From positions 117,919,064 through 117,983,063 of the forward strand of contig NC_080171.1 of assembly GCF_950295315.1 (NCBI RefSeq): a stretch of 64,000 bases of DNA. Reading direction: 5' to 3'. Origin of the DNA: Erinaceus europaeus (lineage: Eukaryota; Chordata; Mammalia; Eulipotyphla; Erinaceidae). Below the pieces are notes generated by a model that ran no database searches, was not told the DNA's origin, and saw only the letters and a list, made by a program, of their open reading frames with translations. Both the position numbers and the translations under genes were made by a program. Positions 51,870 to 61,078 of the stretch are shown one piece after another (position 1 is the first letter of the stretch; each line of letters opens with the position of its first letter).

Positions 51870-52146
51870 AGGGGGCTGGGCACAGCAGGTTAAGCACACA
51901 TAGCACAAAGCACAAGGACCTCCACAAGGATCTGGGTTTGAGCCCCTGGCTTCCCACCCACAGAGGGAGGACATTTTATAAGTGCTGAAGTAGATCTGTA
52001 GGTGTCTATCATTCTCTCTCTACCCCTCCTCTCTCCATTTCTCTCTGTCCTAGCCAATAATATAGGGGGGAAAATGACCACCAGGAGCAGTGGATTCATA
52101 ATGCAAGCACTGAGTCTCAGCAATAATCCTAGAGGTAAATAAATAA
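51870..52146 (+). mobile_element. SINE-A, long form
   Basis: GGGCTGGGCACAGCAGGTTA head, GGTTTGAGCCCCTGGCTTCC, ATGACCACCAGGAGCAGTGG to ATCCTAGAGGTAAATAAATA. CTAGAAAC precedes the SINE-B at 51,649 and follows this element at 52,151, so the pair may share outer flanks. Confidence 0.9.
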
Positions 52147-52272
52147 GACCTAGAAACTACAAAATCCATTATCATAGTTGGCCAACAAAACAAATAAACC
52201 AAGTTGCCCAGTGATGTGAACAGAATTCCTAGAGCCCCAGAGTCTCAGTGAACAAAGAGAAACCCACTGAGG

Positions 52273-52518
52273 GCTGGGCGGTGACGCACAGAATATGAAG
52301 CACAAGGACCTGCGTAAGGATCCTTGTTTGAGCCCCTGGCTCTCCACCTGTGGTGGGGGTGGAGGGGGGGAAGGTCATTTCTCAAGCAGTAAAGCAGGTC
52401 TGCAGGTGTCTATATCTCACCCTCTCTGTCTTCCCTCCCCTCTCAATTTCTCTCTTTTCTGTCCAGCAATAGCAATGACAGCTTCAACAACAATGGAAAA
52501 AGAAAAAAAAAAAGAAGA
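52273..52518 (+). mobile_element. SINE-A, short, diverged
   Basis: GGGCTGGGCGGTGACGCACA head, TGTTTGAGCCCCTGGCTCTC, a G-rich insertion at 52,353-52,370, AAAGCAGGTCTGCAGGTGTC. Confidence 0.88.
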
Positions 52519-52523
52519 AGAAG

Positions 52524-52890
52524 GGAGTCAGGTGGTAGTGCAGTGAGTTAAGCACAGATGGCATGAAGCGCAAGGACCCGTGTAAGGATCCCGGTTCAAA
52601 CCCCCGGCTCCCCACCTGCAGGGGGATCACTTCACAGGCGGTGAAGCAGGTCTGCAGGTGTGTATCTTTCTCTCCCCCCTCTGTCTTCCCCTCCTCTCTC
52701 CATTTCTCTCTGTCCTATCCAACAATGAGGACATCAATAACAACAATAATAATAATTACAACAATAAACAACAAGGGGATAAACAAAAGGGGATAAATAA
52801 ATAGATAAATATTTAAAAAGAAAAGGTCACCAGGAGCAGTGGATTGTAGTGCAGGCAATGAGCCCCAGCGATAACCTTGGAGGCAATAAA
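52524..52890 (+). mobile_element. SINE-A, long form
   Basis: GGGAGTCAGGTGGTAGTGCA head, GGTTCAAACCCCCGGCTCCC, CAACAAGGGGATAAACAAAA, then GGTCACCAGGAGCAGTGGAT to ACCTTGGAGGCAATAAATAA. Confidence 0.94.
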
Positions 52891-52895
52891 TAAAT

Positions 52896-52929
<34 letters not shown>

Positions 52930-52962
52930 GAGGAAAGAAGGAAAGAAAGAAAAAAGAGAGAG
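52891..52962. repeat. (GAAA)n microsatellite
   Basis: GAAA units at the tail of the preceding SINE, with a few GGAA units. Confidence 0.95.
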
Positions 52963-53727
52963 TTGCTCAGGGCCAGTTGTGTCCAAACTTTTTAGATCAA
53001 AGATGGGTTCAGGGCAAAAAAACAAAAAATGTTTTGAATCTGACAGGAAATTCCTGGTCACATTCAAAACAGAAACAATGCGACAAACAGGAATAATGGA
53101 CAGGCCATGAGCAAAAAACTCAATTGCAAGCAACTCTGGAGGGCAACAAGATTGGGTGCCAGGGAGCAAACTTTCCAGGGTCCCAGATGGTACTGACTCA
53201 AAGAAAAGACACACGGATAAAAACGAAAGCTCAGCACTGTGATCCACAGAGCTTGCAGTGAGAGTTCGAAGTAAAAGGAGGCCTGCCAGAGACTGATTAA
53301 AGAAAGCAAACGAATTCCTTGACATATGCTTTATGAGTTTTGACACTTTGATAGGAAGAATCTGTTACAGCGCTTAAATGTTCCCAGTCTCACCCTGCAG
53401 GGTAGGAGGGGGAGGAGCAAAGAGTTCAAAGTGAATAATTACCTGTTTTTGATGTATTATATTTAAAGGCCCTGGCGAAGGATTAAAGACACTCTCAGGG
53501 CTGTTAACAGCCTGCAGTAAACAAATCATATTTCAGTGAGGAGGAGAAGAAAAGAACTTCAGAAGGGTTTATTCCATCATTCTAGAACCCTTTGGAGGTA
53601 GGGCAAAGTGTGCATGTGTGCATCACAGGGGACGTGTTTGGGAGGAGGGTTATAAAATGCTAGTGGAGGTTTCTCGGTTGCTGGGGTTTCCTTCAACGCA
53701 CTTTATTCTTTTTCAGGGGCTTTATCT
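52963..53727. other. Unassigned stretch
   Basis: A 177-codon antisense ORF (52,813-53,346) begins in unassigned sequence and runs into the GAAA repeat and SINE. No domain recognised. 53,430-53,540 is AT-rich and repeat-free. Confidence 0.45.
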
Positions 53728-53852
53728 TTCTTTTTAATTTTTTTATTATCCTTATTTGTTTATTCTATAGAGACAGCCAGAAATGCGGAGGAACGGGGTC
53801 CTTGCACATTGTGACATGTAAGTTCAACCAGGTGTGCCACCACCAGGTCCGG
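53728..53852 (-). mobile_element. SINE-B, antisense, internal deletion
   Basis: TTGTTTATTCTATAGAGACA and CAGAAATGCGGAGGAACGGG jump to GTCCTTGCACATTGTGACAT and CACCACCAGGTCC, losing the body and box B. Confidence 0.75.
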
Positions 53853-53999
53853 ATTTTATCTTATTAACCACTGTAGCGCCACAGAAGTAGCCTTAGTGAT
53901 ACATGCACTCGGTGGGCTAGTTGACTGACAAGCTACTTGCTGACTTGAACAAAGCCCAACCTCTTTCTCGTTTGACTTCCAATAAAAACAGCAACAGCA
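53853..53999. other. Unassigned stretch
   Basis: Nothing recognised. Confidence 0.5.
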
Positions 54000-54262
54000 G
54001 GGAGTCAGGCAGTAGCGCAGCGGGCTAAGCGCAGGTGGCGCAAAGCACAAGGACCGGCGGAAAGATCCTGGTTCGAGCCTCCACCTCCCCACCTGCAGGG
54101 GAATCGTTTCACAGGCGTTGAAGTGGGTCTGGAGGTGTCTGTCTTTCTCTCCCTCTCACTCTTTCTCTCCATTTCTCTGTCCTATCCAACAACAACAACT
54201 ACAACAATAAAACAACAATGGCAACAAAAGGGAATAAGTAAATAGATATTTTAAAAAAGAAA
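54000..54262 (+). mobile_element. SINE-A, short form
   Basis: GGGAGTCAGGCAGTAGCGCA head, GGTTCGAGCCTCCACCTCCC, CAACAAAAGGGAATAAGTAA tail. Confidence 0.95.
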
Positions 54263-54682
54263 AAAAAATCCCTATAATGACTGGTGGCCCCACCATGCTC
54301 AGAGTTTCTTTCCAGGACAAATCTAGAGAAGGAGAGTTCTCTCCCCCAGAAAGTCCTCAGAAGCAATCACTAGGTATCTCTCTCCCGAGAGGATTCACTT
54401 GATGATGTCCTGTTTCTGCCCTCCACCCCCCACCCCCACCCCTCTGTGGTAGCGAATGCTCTGATCTCTCAGCTGAGGTCTATTATTCTAATGAAAAACA
54501 CTTCCAGGAAATCAGTCCGAGACAGACTTAATTTGATGTGGAAAAGAATTTCAAATGCACATAATGTCCATCGGAAATCATGATCAGCTTTAGCTTTCAA
54601 GTGCCCAGATCTGAAGATGCCACGAGGCTTTGAAGGAAATGGGGAAGAGTATTTTCTGTTCGGTGGGTGCGGATGTATTGCT

Positions 54683-54729
<47 letters not shown>

Positions 54730-55195
54730 TCACCCTGTCATCCTGTCCCTGGAGGAAATGATAGTTCTGACCAACATAATTCCAATCTGTTTGAATGGGC
54801 AACAGTTACACGCTGAAGCTCCGAACCACATGTGTTTGCTAGAGTCTGACTGGAGGAGGCCAGACTCTGCAGCAGGGCTCTGTGGGTGCCTGGAGGCATG
54901 TTCCCTAGCTCACACCCCAGGGAATTCAGCCACATGATAAACTTTAGCCTCTCTACTTCCGAGCATTTAACCGAGAACCCAGGCTATCCCAAATTATCTT
55001 CACTTGTTTTTCCACCTGAAACAAACCTAGCCCTGCATCCATACTTGCCCAAAGCTTGTCCCCAGACAACAACTTACCCAGCCTCTAGCCAGACCTATCC
55101 CAGAAGGTGACAATATCCCACTTTTTTTTTTTTTTTGTAGGGTGAAATGAAATGGAGCCTAATCAGGTTTGCATAACCAATGTGCTCTCTCTGGT
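54263..55195. other. Unassigned stretch
   Basis: C-run at 54,424-54,441 and (GA)n at 54,684-54,724. Repeat-free AT-rich part at 54,480-54,600. ORFs of 65-74 codons on both strands at 54,725-55,110 have no known motif. Confidence 0.45.
54684..54724. repeat. (GA)n microsatellite
   Basis: About 20 GA units. Confidence 0.97.
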
Positions 55196-55211
55196 CCATC
55201 TCTCAGCTTTT

Positions 55212-55507
55212 TTTTTTTTTTTTTCCCTTTTGTTGCCCTTGGTTTTTTTGGGGGGGGTTATTTGTTTGTTTATTATTGTTGTAGTTATTATTGATGTCGT
55301 AGTTGTTAGGACAGAGAGAAATGGAGAGAGATGGGGAAGACAGAGAGGGGGAGAGAAAGATAGACACCTGCAGACCTGCTTCACCACCTGTGAAGCGACT
55401 CCCCTGCAGGTGGGAAGCCAGGGGCTCGAACTGGGATCCTTACTCTGGTCCTTGTGTTTTGTGCCATGTGCGCTTAACCCACTTGCTACCGCCCGATACC
55501 CGCCCCC
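55212..55507 (-). mobile_element. SINE-A, antisense, 16-bp TSD
   Basis: TTTCCCTTTTGTTGCCCTTG tail side, AGGGGCTCGAACTGGGATCC, CTACCGCCCGATACC head. CCATCTCTCAGCTTTT at 55,196-55,211 recurs at 55,508-55,523. Confidence 0.96.
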
Positions 55508-55612
55508 CCATCTCTCAGCTTTTTGAGAACTTGTTCCAACTCATCCTGGCCTTCCAATAAGCTAGACTTCAAATTTTCATTAGAGATGGCGCCTCTCCTA
55601 AAAGACCCACAA

Positions 55613-55797
55613 ATCACAAATTCACATTCTGCACCCCATAGTGACCCTGGGTCCATACTCCCAGAAGGATAAAGAATAGGAAAGATATCAGGGGATGGGA
55701 TATGGAGTTCTGGTGGTGGGAATCGTGTGGAGCTGTACTCCTCTTATCCTATGGTCTTGTCGGTGTTTCCATTTTATAAATAAAAATGATAATAATA
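55613..55797 (+). mobile_element. Repeat X, short copy
   Basis: TTCTGCACCCCATAGTGACC, CATACTCCCAGAAGGATAAA, CTTATCCTATGGTCTTGTCG, TTTTATAAATAAAAATGATA. AAAGACCCACAAAT upstream and AAAGTCCCACAAAT downstream fit a target duplication. Confidence 0.82.
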
Positions 55798-55811
55798 AAA
55801 AGTCCCACAAA

Positions 55812-56082
55812 TATGTTAAGTATATCAAGGTAAATGCTATCCCACTGTTTACATCTTACTGTGGTGAAATACCTGTAACACAGAAGAGTTATTATGAGCT
55901 TTTGAAGTGTACAGTTCACTAGCTTTAATTCAAGACACAAGCTTGTGCACTGTTAATCACCATTATCTGTTTCCAAAAAATGTCATCATGTAAAGTAGGA
56001 ACAGCTGCCCACTCCCCTCACCCCCAAGGCCTCTATAATGTCTACTTTCACTCTAGATATTTCATTAAAGCAGAAACGTACA
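55812..56082. other. Unassigned stretch
   Basis: CTTACTGTGGTGAAATACCT and AGTGTACAGTTCACTAG hint at an old L1-type fragment, but this is not certain. Confidence 0.4.
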
Positions 56083-56272
56083 ATTTTTTATTGTTGTAGT
56101 TATTATTGTTGTTATTGATGTTGTTGTTTTTGGATAGGACAGAGAGAAATGGAGACAGGAGGGGAAGACAGAGAGGGGGAGAGAAAGAGCCACAGGCTCG
56201 AACCAGGATCCTTATGCTGGTCTTTGCACTTCGCGCCATGTGCACTTAACCCACTGCACTACCACCCGACTC
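56083..56272 (-). mobile_element. SINE-A, antisense, internal deletion
   Basis: Normal tail side and GGATAGGACAGAGAGAAATG, then GGGGAGAGAAAGAG joins directly to CCACAGGCTCGAACCAGGAT. The CACCTGCAGACCTGCTTCAC block of about 70 bases is missing. Head CTACCACCCGACTCCC is intact. Confidence 0.9.
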
Positions 56273-56503
56273 CCCCTTGTTTTTTTATCGTTGTTGTGGT
56301 TATTACTGTTGTCATTATTGTTGGATAGGACAGAGAGAAATGGAGAGAGGAAGGGAAGACGGGGGGGGGAGAGAAAGATAGACACCTGCAGACCAGCTTC
56401 ACCTCCTGTGAAGCAACTCCCCTGCAGGTGGGGAGCCGGGGATTCAAACTGGGATCCTTACGCCAGTCCTTGTGATTGGTGCCACCTGTGCTTAACCCAT
56501 AGC
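56273..56503 (-). mobile_element. SINE-A, antisense, head-truncated
   Basis: Body and box B (GGGGATTCAAACTGGGATCC) are present. The element stops at GTGCTTAACCCA before the first 25 bases of the head. It abuts the previous SINE. Confidence 0.9.
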
Positions 56504-56840
56504 AAACTGTCCTAGTGGTCAAGGGGAGTAGTCTAAGGCCAGGGAAACCAGTGACATCCAATACCTCCAAGTCTTTCTTCAAGTTAAGGATTCCACTGGG
56601 TCTGAATGTGAGAAGAACAAGAGTGTTTAGCACAGGCTCAGGGATGCAGTGGGCAAGTTACCCAGGTCTGAACAGCTAACAGTGAAGGAAAGCAATGAAA
56701 TGAGGTAATAGTGTTCTGATTTTGTACCAGATGCGACCACGGCAGACCCTCAAACTGAGATTGCATTCACAAAGCAGTAACTAAGCATTTGGGAAGCAGT
56801 AGTTAGACTCTTTCTTGCTGCTTAATGTATGACTAGCTAC
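56504..56840. other. Unassigned stretch
   Basis: Nothing recognised. It is followed by ACTGTAACTG, the left target duplication of the reverse-transcriptase fragment. Confidence 0.5.
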
Positions 56841-56850
56841 ACTGTAACTG
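56841..56850. repeat. Target site duplication, left (RT copy 1)
   Basis: ACTGTAACTG, identical to 57,515-57,524. Confidence 0.85.
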
Positions 56851-57514
56851 GCTTCATCTCTGGCATTATGCTATTCCACTGCAGAATACTGTGCCCCAGG
56901 ATGGTTCCGTAGCCCCCATGTCCACTTGGTCGATTCCAAATTATATTCCTCCATGAGGATCATTTCTGGAACCATCCGTTCCACCCCGGTTCCATGGCTG
57001 CCAGTTCTTAGCAACATCGCCCCGCCAGATATTCGTCGGGATGCGGCATCATCTAAGTTCATTTCCCACGTCTACACTCGACCAGACCTGCCAATATACG
57101 CGGATATCTTCGCCCACCCTGTCCAACGCTTGACGTCTCGTCACCCAATCTGGTCCCCTACGCCTACACTGAACTTCTCTGTTCCAGACTCTTGGAAACA
57201 GAGTTGGCAGTCAGCTGAGGTCAAGAACAAACACCTCATCACAGACCCCTGCAAGTGTCAACCCGGCTTTGACCTAGCACGTTATGATTGGGCCCTCCTC
57301 AATCGCTATGGAACAGGCCATGGCTGGTGCGCCGCTATGTTCCATCGCTGGGGAGCCAGAGACGACCCGAACTGTCCCTGCGGCTCCAGACAGACTATGA
57401 CCCACATAGTCAACGACTGCCACCTCTCCAGATTCAAAGGAGGTCTCGAAACTTGACATCAGGCTCAACCTGACGCTGTTGACTGGCTACGGAAGAAGGG
57501 CAAACGCTAGAAGA
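56851..57514 (+). pseudogene. Non-LTR reverse transcriptase, C-terminal fragment (copy 1)
   Basis: The frame is open from the first base and reads SSLALCYSTAEYCAPGWF, then MRIISGTIRSTPVPWLPVLS, a region with WKQSWQS and YDWALLNRYGTGHGWC, and a Cys/His-rich end (CPCGSRQTMTHIVNDCHL, then FKGGL). It is open to a TGA at 57,454-57,456. A further 17 codons ending DWLRKKGKR reach a TAG at 57,508-57,510. This is the thumb-to-C-terminus of a non-LTR retrotransposon polyprotein, of a type I know mainly from invertebrates and fish. It is not L1 or BovB. The catalytic palm is absent. ACTGTAACTG flanks it exactly (56,841-56,850 and 57,515-57,524), so this is a 5'-truncated insertion and not a decayed full-length element. 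No poly(A): the copy ends AAGAA after the stop. About 30 CpGs in 664 bases. Confidence 0.85.
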
Positions 57515-57524
57515 ACTGTAACTG
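57515..57524. repeat. Target site duplication, right (RT copy 1)
   Basis: ACTGTAACTG, immediately after the element's terminal AAGAA. Confidence 0.85.
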
Positions 57525-58478
57525 AGAGATAGGGATATTTACAATTGCTAATCAGTTACAGAAAAGCCTATGAGGAATTGGATGAACATGATTTAACAAC
57601 TGTAAAGTTGCCCAAAGTTGTAATAAATGCAATAAATCAGAATATTAAGCACACAAGGTTGGTTCTATTTAATACTCAGTGTATCTAATGATCAGAAAAT
57701 CGGATGATCTGGAAAAGTAGCTTTTGTTGTAACTCAGGCAGAGGCTTATTTTTCTCAGCTAACTGGTGGCAGAGCCAGTAGTCTATATAATTTGGGGGTT
57801 ATATTTTAAAAGTTTAAGAATGATAATAATCACAAACAAAATACAGTGGTCATCAAGATATCCACTAGGCTAACCATCTAAATGGAGTGCTGGTTCACTA
57901 TGAGCTGTTAATTCCGGCATCCCCTTCAACCCTCGATTTTGTCGTGGCCTGAGCAAATGTATTGATTTGTGTTTATGTGAGGTTGGGAGAAATGAGATAG
58001 AGATAATAAGACATCTCTCTGATAACAAGATAAAAATAAACCTGGATGCCCTACTTTAGTTCAAAAAGTGATTCTCACTGATAACCTGGGAGTGTCACTG
58101 AAAACTCTAGAGTTGGGGCAGAGCCAGTGTCCTTTGTCACTTTAACAGGAATGGAGGCCTCAGCAAACAGGCACTGCAAGCCACAGCCTGTCTACACCCT
58201 CAGCGGCTCAGTTCCACAGCTCTGTCAACCTGCTCTTCCTCAAATCCCACTTCGACCTGTTGCTCTGTAGTTGTCAATTCTTCAGTAAATATTTGCTTTC
58301 TTTCTTTTCTTTTTTTTATATGTAATCTCCCTAGATTAGCATTCAAATTTCCCTAGATTTTGGCCTTGTCTTTCTTACATGAATTCTCCAACCAATCTGA
58401 ACTACCTTTTGACCCTCCCCTACACGACAAAACTCTACTTTGCCCCAGTTGCCTTGTCTCACGTGCATCCCTCCCTAT
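57525..58478. other. Unassigned stretch between RT copies
   Basis: No gene or repeat recognised. T-run near 58,308-58,318. Confidence 0.5.
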
Positions 58479-58493
58479 AAGGGTCTTCTTTCT

Positions 58494-58788
58494 TTCTTCT
58501 TATTTTTTTTTACATATTTATTTATTTATTTATTTCCTTTTGTTGCCCTTGTTGTTTCTCATTGTTGTAGTTATTGATGTCGCCATTGTTGGATAGGACA
58601 GAGAGAAATGGAGAGAGGAAGGGAAGGCAGAGGGGGGAGAGAAAGAGAGACACCTGCAGACCTGCTTCACCACTTGTGAAGCAACTCCCCTGCAGGTGGG
58701 GAGCCGGAGGCTCGAACCCGGATCCTTCCGCCGGTCCTTGCGCTTTGCGCCACCTGCACTTAACCCGCTGCTCTACCACCCGACTCCC
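58494..58788 (-). mobile_element. SINE-A, antisense, 15-bp TSD
   Basis: TTTATTTATTTATTTCCTTT tail, GGAGGCTCGAACCCGGATCC, CTACCACCCGACTCCC head. AAGGGTCTTCTTTCT at 58,479-58,493 recurs at 58,789-58,803. Confidence 0.97.
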
Positions 58789-58937
58789 AAGGGTCTTCTT
58801 TCTACCTATGGCTTCACACCCGACCTTCTGGCTACCAAATAGATCCATATCTGATGTAAGTTTCTTGAGAATATGAACTGGTTGTTTCCTAGAATGTGTG
58901 GTGTGTTGTGCTATTTATATAGAAGCTTGGGGGGGGG

Positions 58938-58980
58938 ATGAATGAATGAGTGAATGAATGAATGAATGCATGAATGAATG
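58938..58980. repeat. (GAAT)n microsatellite
   Basis: About ten GAAT units with GAGT and GCAT variants. Confidence 0.95.
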
Positions 58981-59165
58981 AGGCTGTGTTGTGACACACC
59001 CAGTAGAACACACATGCTATAGTGACAAGGACCCAGGGGGAAGCTTCATGAGCAGTGAAGGAGTGTTACAGTTGTCTCTCTCTATCCCCCCTCCCTTATA
59101 GATTTCTGTCACCATCCACTAAATAAATAAACTATGTTAAAATAAAAATAAATGGATAAAATAAA
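58981..59165 (+). mobile_element. SINE-B, internal deletion
   Basis: GGCTGTGTTGTGACACACCC head, then AAGGACCCAGGGGGAAGCTT joins across the missing box B and CCCCACCTGCAG block. Tail CCACTAAATAAATAAACTAT. Confidence 0.82.
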
Positions 59166-59212
59166 AACCCAAAACTTCAATGATCTTTGGAAAGATAAAG
59201 ATACATTTTGAA

Positions 59213-59323
59213 CTACAACAAGGGCAACAAAATGGGGAAAATGGCCTCCAGGAGCAGTGCAGTGGATTCACAGTACAGGCACTGAGCCCCAGCAATAACG
59301 TTGGAGGCAAAAAAAAAAAAAAA
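59213..59323 (+). mobile_element. 5'-truncated SINE: long-form 3' module only, with TSD
   Basis: ACAACAAGGGCAACAAAATG, ATGGCCTCCAGGAGCAGTGC, CACTGAGCCCCAGCAATAAC, GTTGGAGGCAAAAAAA. AGATACATTTTGAACT before it and AGATACATTTTTTGAACT after it show it inserted as this short piece. Confidence 0.9.
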
Positions 59324-59392
59324 AAGATACATTTTTTGAACTGTTTTCTACCTGCACCTGCATTCAAACTGCTTTACACAACAAAATAGTTT

Positions 59393-59595
59393 GTTTTTTA
59401 TATTTTGTTTATTTATTTATTTGGATAGAGACAGAGAGAAAAGGGGATATAGAAAGGGAGAGAGGCAGAGACACCTACAACACTGCTTTACTGCTTGTGA
59501 AGCTTCCCCCTCTTCCAGTGAGGAATGGGTACTTGAACCCAGGTCCTTGTTCCGTATAAAATGTGCACTCAACTCGGGTGTCACCACCCAGCATT
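59393..59595 (-). mobile_element. SINE-B, antisense
   Basis: TTTGTTTATTTATTTATTTG tail, CTGCTTTACTGCTTGTGAAG, GGGTACTTGAACCCAGGTCC, GTCACCACCCAGC head. Confidence 0.92.
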
Positions 59596-59606
59596 CCAAA
59601 AATTTG

Positions 59607-59823
59607 TTTCTTTTTAAAATATTTTTATTTATTTTTGAACAGAGAGAGAGAGAAATTGAGAGGAGAAGGGGAGATAGAAAGGGAGGGAGACAGACAGACA
59701 CTTGCAGCCCTGCTTCACCACTTATGAAGCTTTTCCTCTGTAGGTGGGGACCGGGGGTTTGAATCAGGATCCTTGTGCCCTGTGATGTGAGCACTTAACC
59801 AGGTGCACCACCACCTGGCCCCC
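59607..59823 (-). mobile_element. SINE-B, antisense
   Basis: AAAATATTTTTATTTATTTT tail, CCTGCTTCACCACTTATGAA, GGGGGTTTGAATCAGGATCC, CCACCACCTGGCCCC head. Confidence 0.94.
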
Positions 59824-60024
59824 CAAGATTTTATTTGGCAGGTTGATAAGTGACTTGGTCTTGCATTCATTCAAAAGCCAAGCATTCTCCATGTTGTCTG
59901 CCCCACTTCACTTCCACCCACACTCATTTCTTCCAAGCAGGTTTCCCTGTGGCTTCCAGAAACAACTGGGTCATACGTGCTCTTGTCCACATCTGCATAT
60001 AATCCAGCCACTGTGACCCCTGCC
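59824..60024. other. Unassigned stretch
   Basis: Nothing recognised. It ends in the candidate left target duplication of RT copy 2. Confidence 0.5.
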
Positions 60025-60033
60025 CAGGGGAGT
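60025..60033. repeat. Candidate target site duplication (RT copy 2)
   Basis: CAGGGGAGT, matching 61,058-61,066. Interpretation is complicated by the tandem duplication at 61,040-61,078. Confidence 0.6.
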
Positions 60034-61057
60034 CTTCTTCTTCTAGCGTTTGCCCTTCTTCCGTAGCCAGTCAACAGCGTCAGGTTGAGCCTGATGTCAA
60101 GTTTCGAGACCTCCTTTGAATCTGGAGAGGTGGCAGTCGTTGACTATGTGGGTCATAGTCTGTCTGGAGCCGCAGGGGCAGTTCGGGTCGTCTCTGGCTC
60201 CCCAGCGATGGAACATAGCGGCGCACCAGCCATGGCCTGTTCCATAGCGATTGAGGAGGGCCCAATCATAACGTGCTAGGTCAAAGCCGGGTTGACACTT
60301 GCAGGGGTCTGTGATGAGGTGTTTGTTCTTGACCTCAGCTGACTGCCAACTCTGTTTCCAAGAGTCTGGAACAGAGAAGTTCAGTGTAGGCATAGGGAAC
60401 CAGATTGGGTGACAAGACGTCAAGCGTTGAACAGGGTGGGCGAAGATATCCACATATATTGGCAGGTCCGGTTGAGCGTAGACGTGGGAAATGAACTTAG
60501 ATGGTGCCGCATCTCGATAAATATCTGGCGGGGCATGTTGCTAAGAACTGGCAGCCATGGAACCGGGGTGGAACGGATGGTTCCAGAAATGATCCTCATG
60601 GAGGAATATAATTTGGAATCGACCAAGTGGACATGGGGGCTACGGAACCATCCTGGGGCACAGTATTCTGCAGTGGAATAGCATAACGCCAGAGAGGATG
60701 ATCGTAGTGTGGAAGCGCTCGCGCCCCATGAGGAGCTGGCCAGTCTTGCAATGATGTGATTCCTCGCGCCCACCTTTGCTGCAGTTTTTATGAGATGTTC
60801 ATGAAATGACAGAGTGTGATCGAGAGTAACGCCAAGATAGACTGGCTGGGCTTCATGCCGGATTCTCATATCGCCAAGCTGCACATTAAGCTCACGCGAG
60901 GCCGAGGCATGGTGTAGATGGAAAACAGATGATACCGTTTTTGCAGTGCTAGGGATTAGTCGCCATTTTTTACAGTAATCAGATATCAGAGACATGTCTT
61001 TCGTGAGTGTTTCCTCAAGGATGTCGAACTTCGATGCCTGGGGAAGTGACATACGCT
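60034..61057 (-). pseudogene. Non-LTR reverse transcriptase, C-terminal fragment (copy 2, longer)
   Basis: The minus strand reads ERMSLPQASKFDILEETL, then DYCKKWRLIPSTAKTVSSVF, ASRELNVQLGDMRIRHEAQP, VYLGVTLDHTLSFHEHLIKT, SSWGASASTLRSSSLALCYS and on into the region shared with copy 1. The W.L.P...KT...F block and the YLGVTLD block follow the catalytic YxDD box in such polymerases, so this copy starts just downstream of the active site. Relative to copy 1, one base is missing between 60,534 and 60,535, shifting the frame. The original frame resumes in the 60,097-60,453 ORF, which ends at the same TGA as copy 1. The 3' end is TAG followed by AAGAAGAAG with no poly(A). CAGGGGAGT lies on both sides (60,025-60,033 and 61,058-61,066). 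Confidence 0.85.
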
Positions 61058-61078
61058 CAGGGGAGTGACATACGCTCA
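61040..61078. repeat. 19-20 bp tandem duplication at the 5' edge of RT copy 2
   Basis: GGGGAAGTGACATACGCTCA (61,040-61,059) is followed by the near-identical GGGGAGTGACATACGCTCA (61,060-61,078). Confidence 0.85.

Noticed and set aside
52813..53346. 177-codon antisense ORF
   Set aside because: Its C-terminal part is SINE tail and GAAA repeat, and the remainder has no recognised motif.
56926..57456. A domesticated host gene from the RT
   Set aside because: Exact target duplications, truncation and the frameshift in copy 2 point to recent insertions, and no promoter or splice structure is visible.
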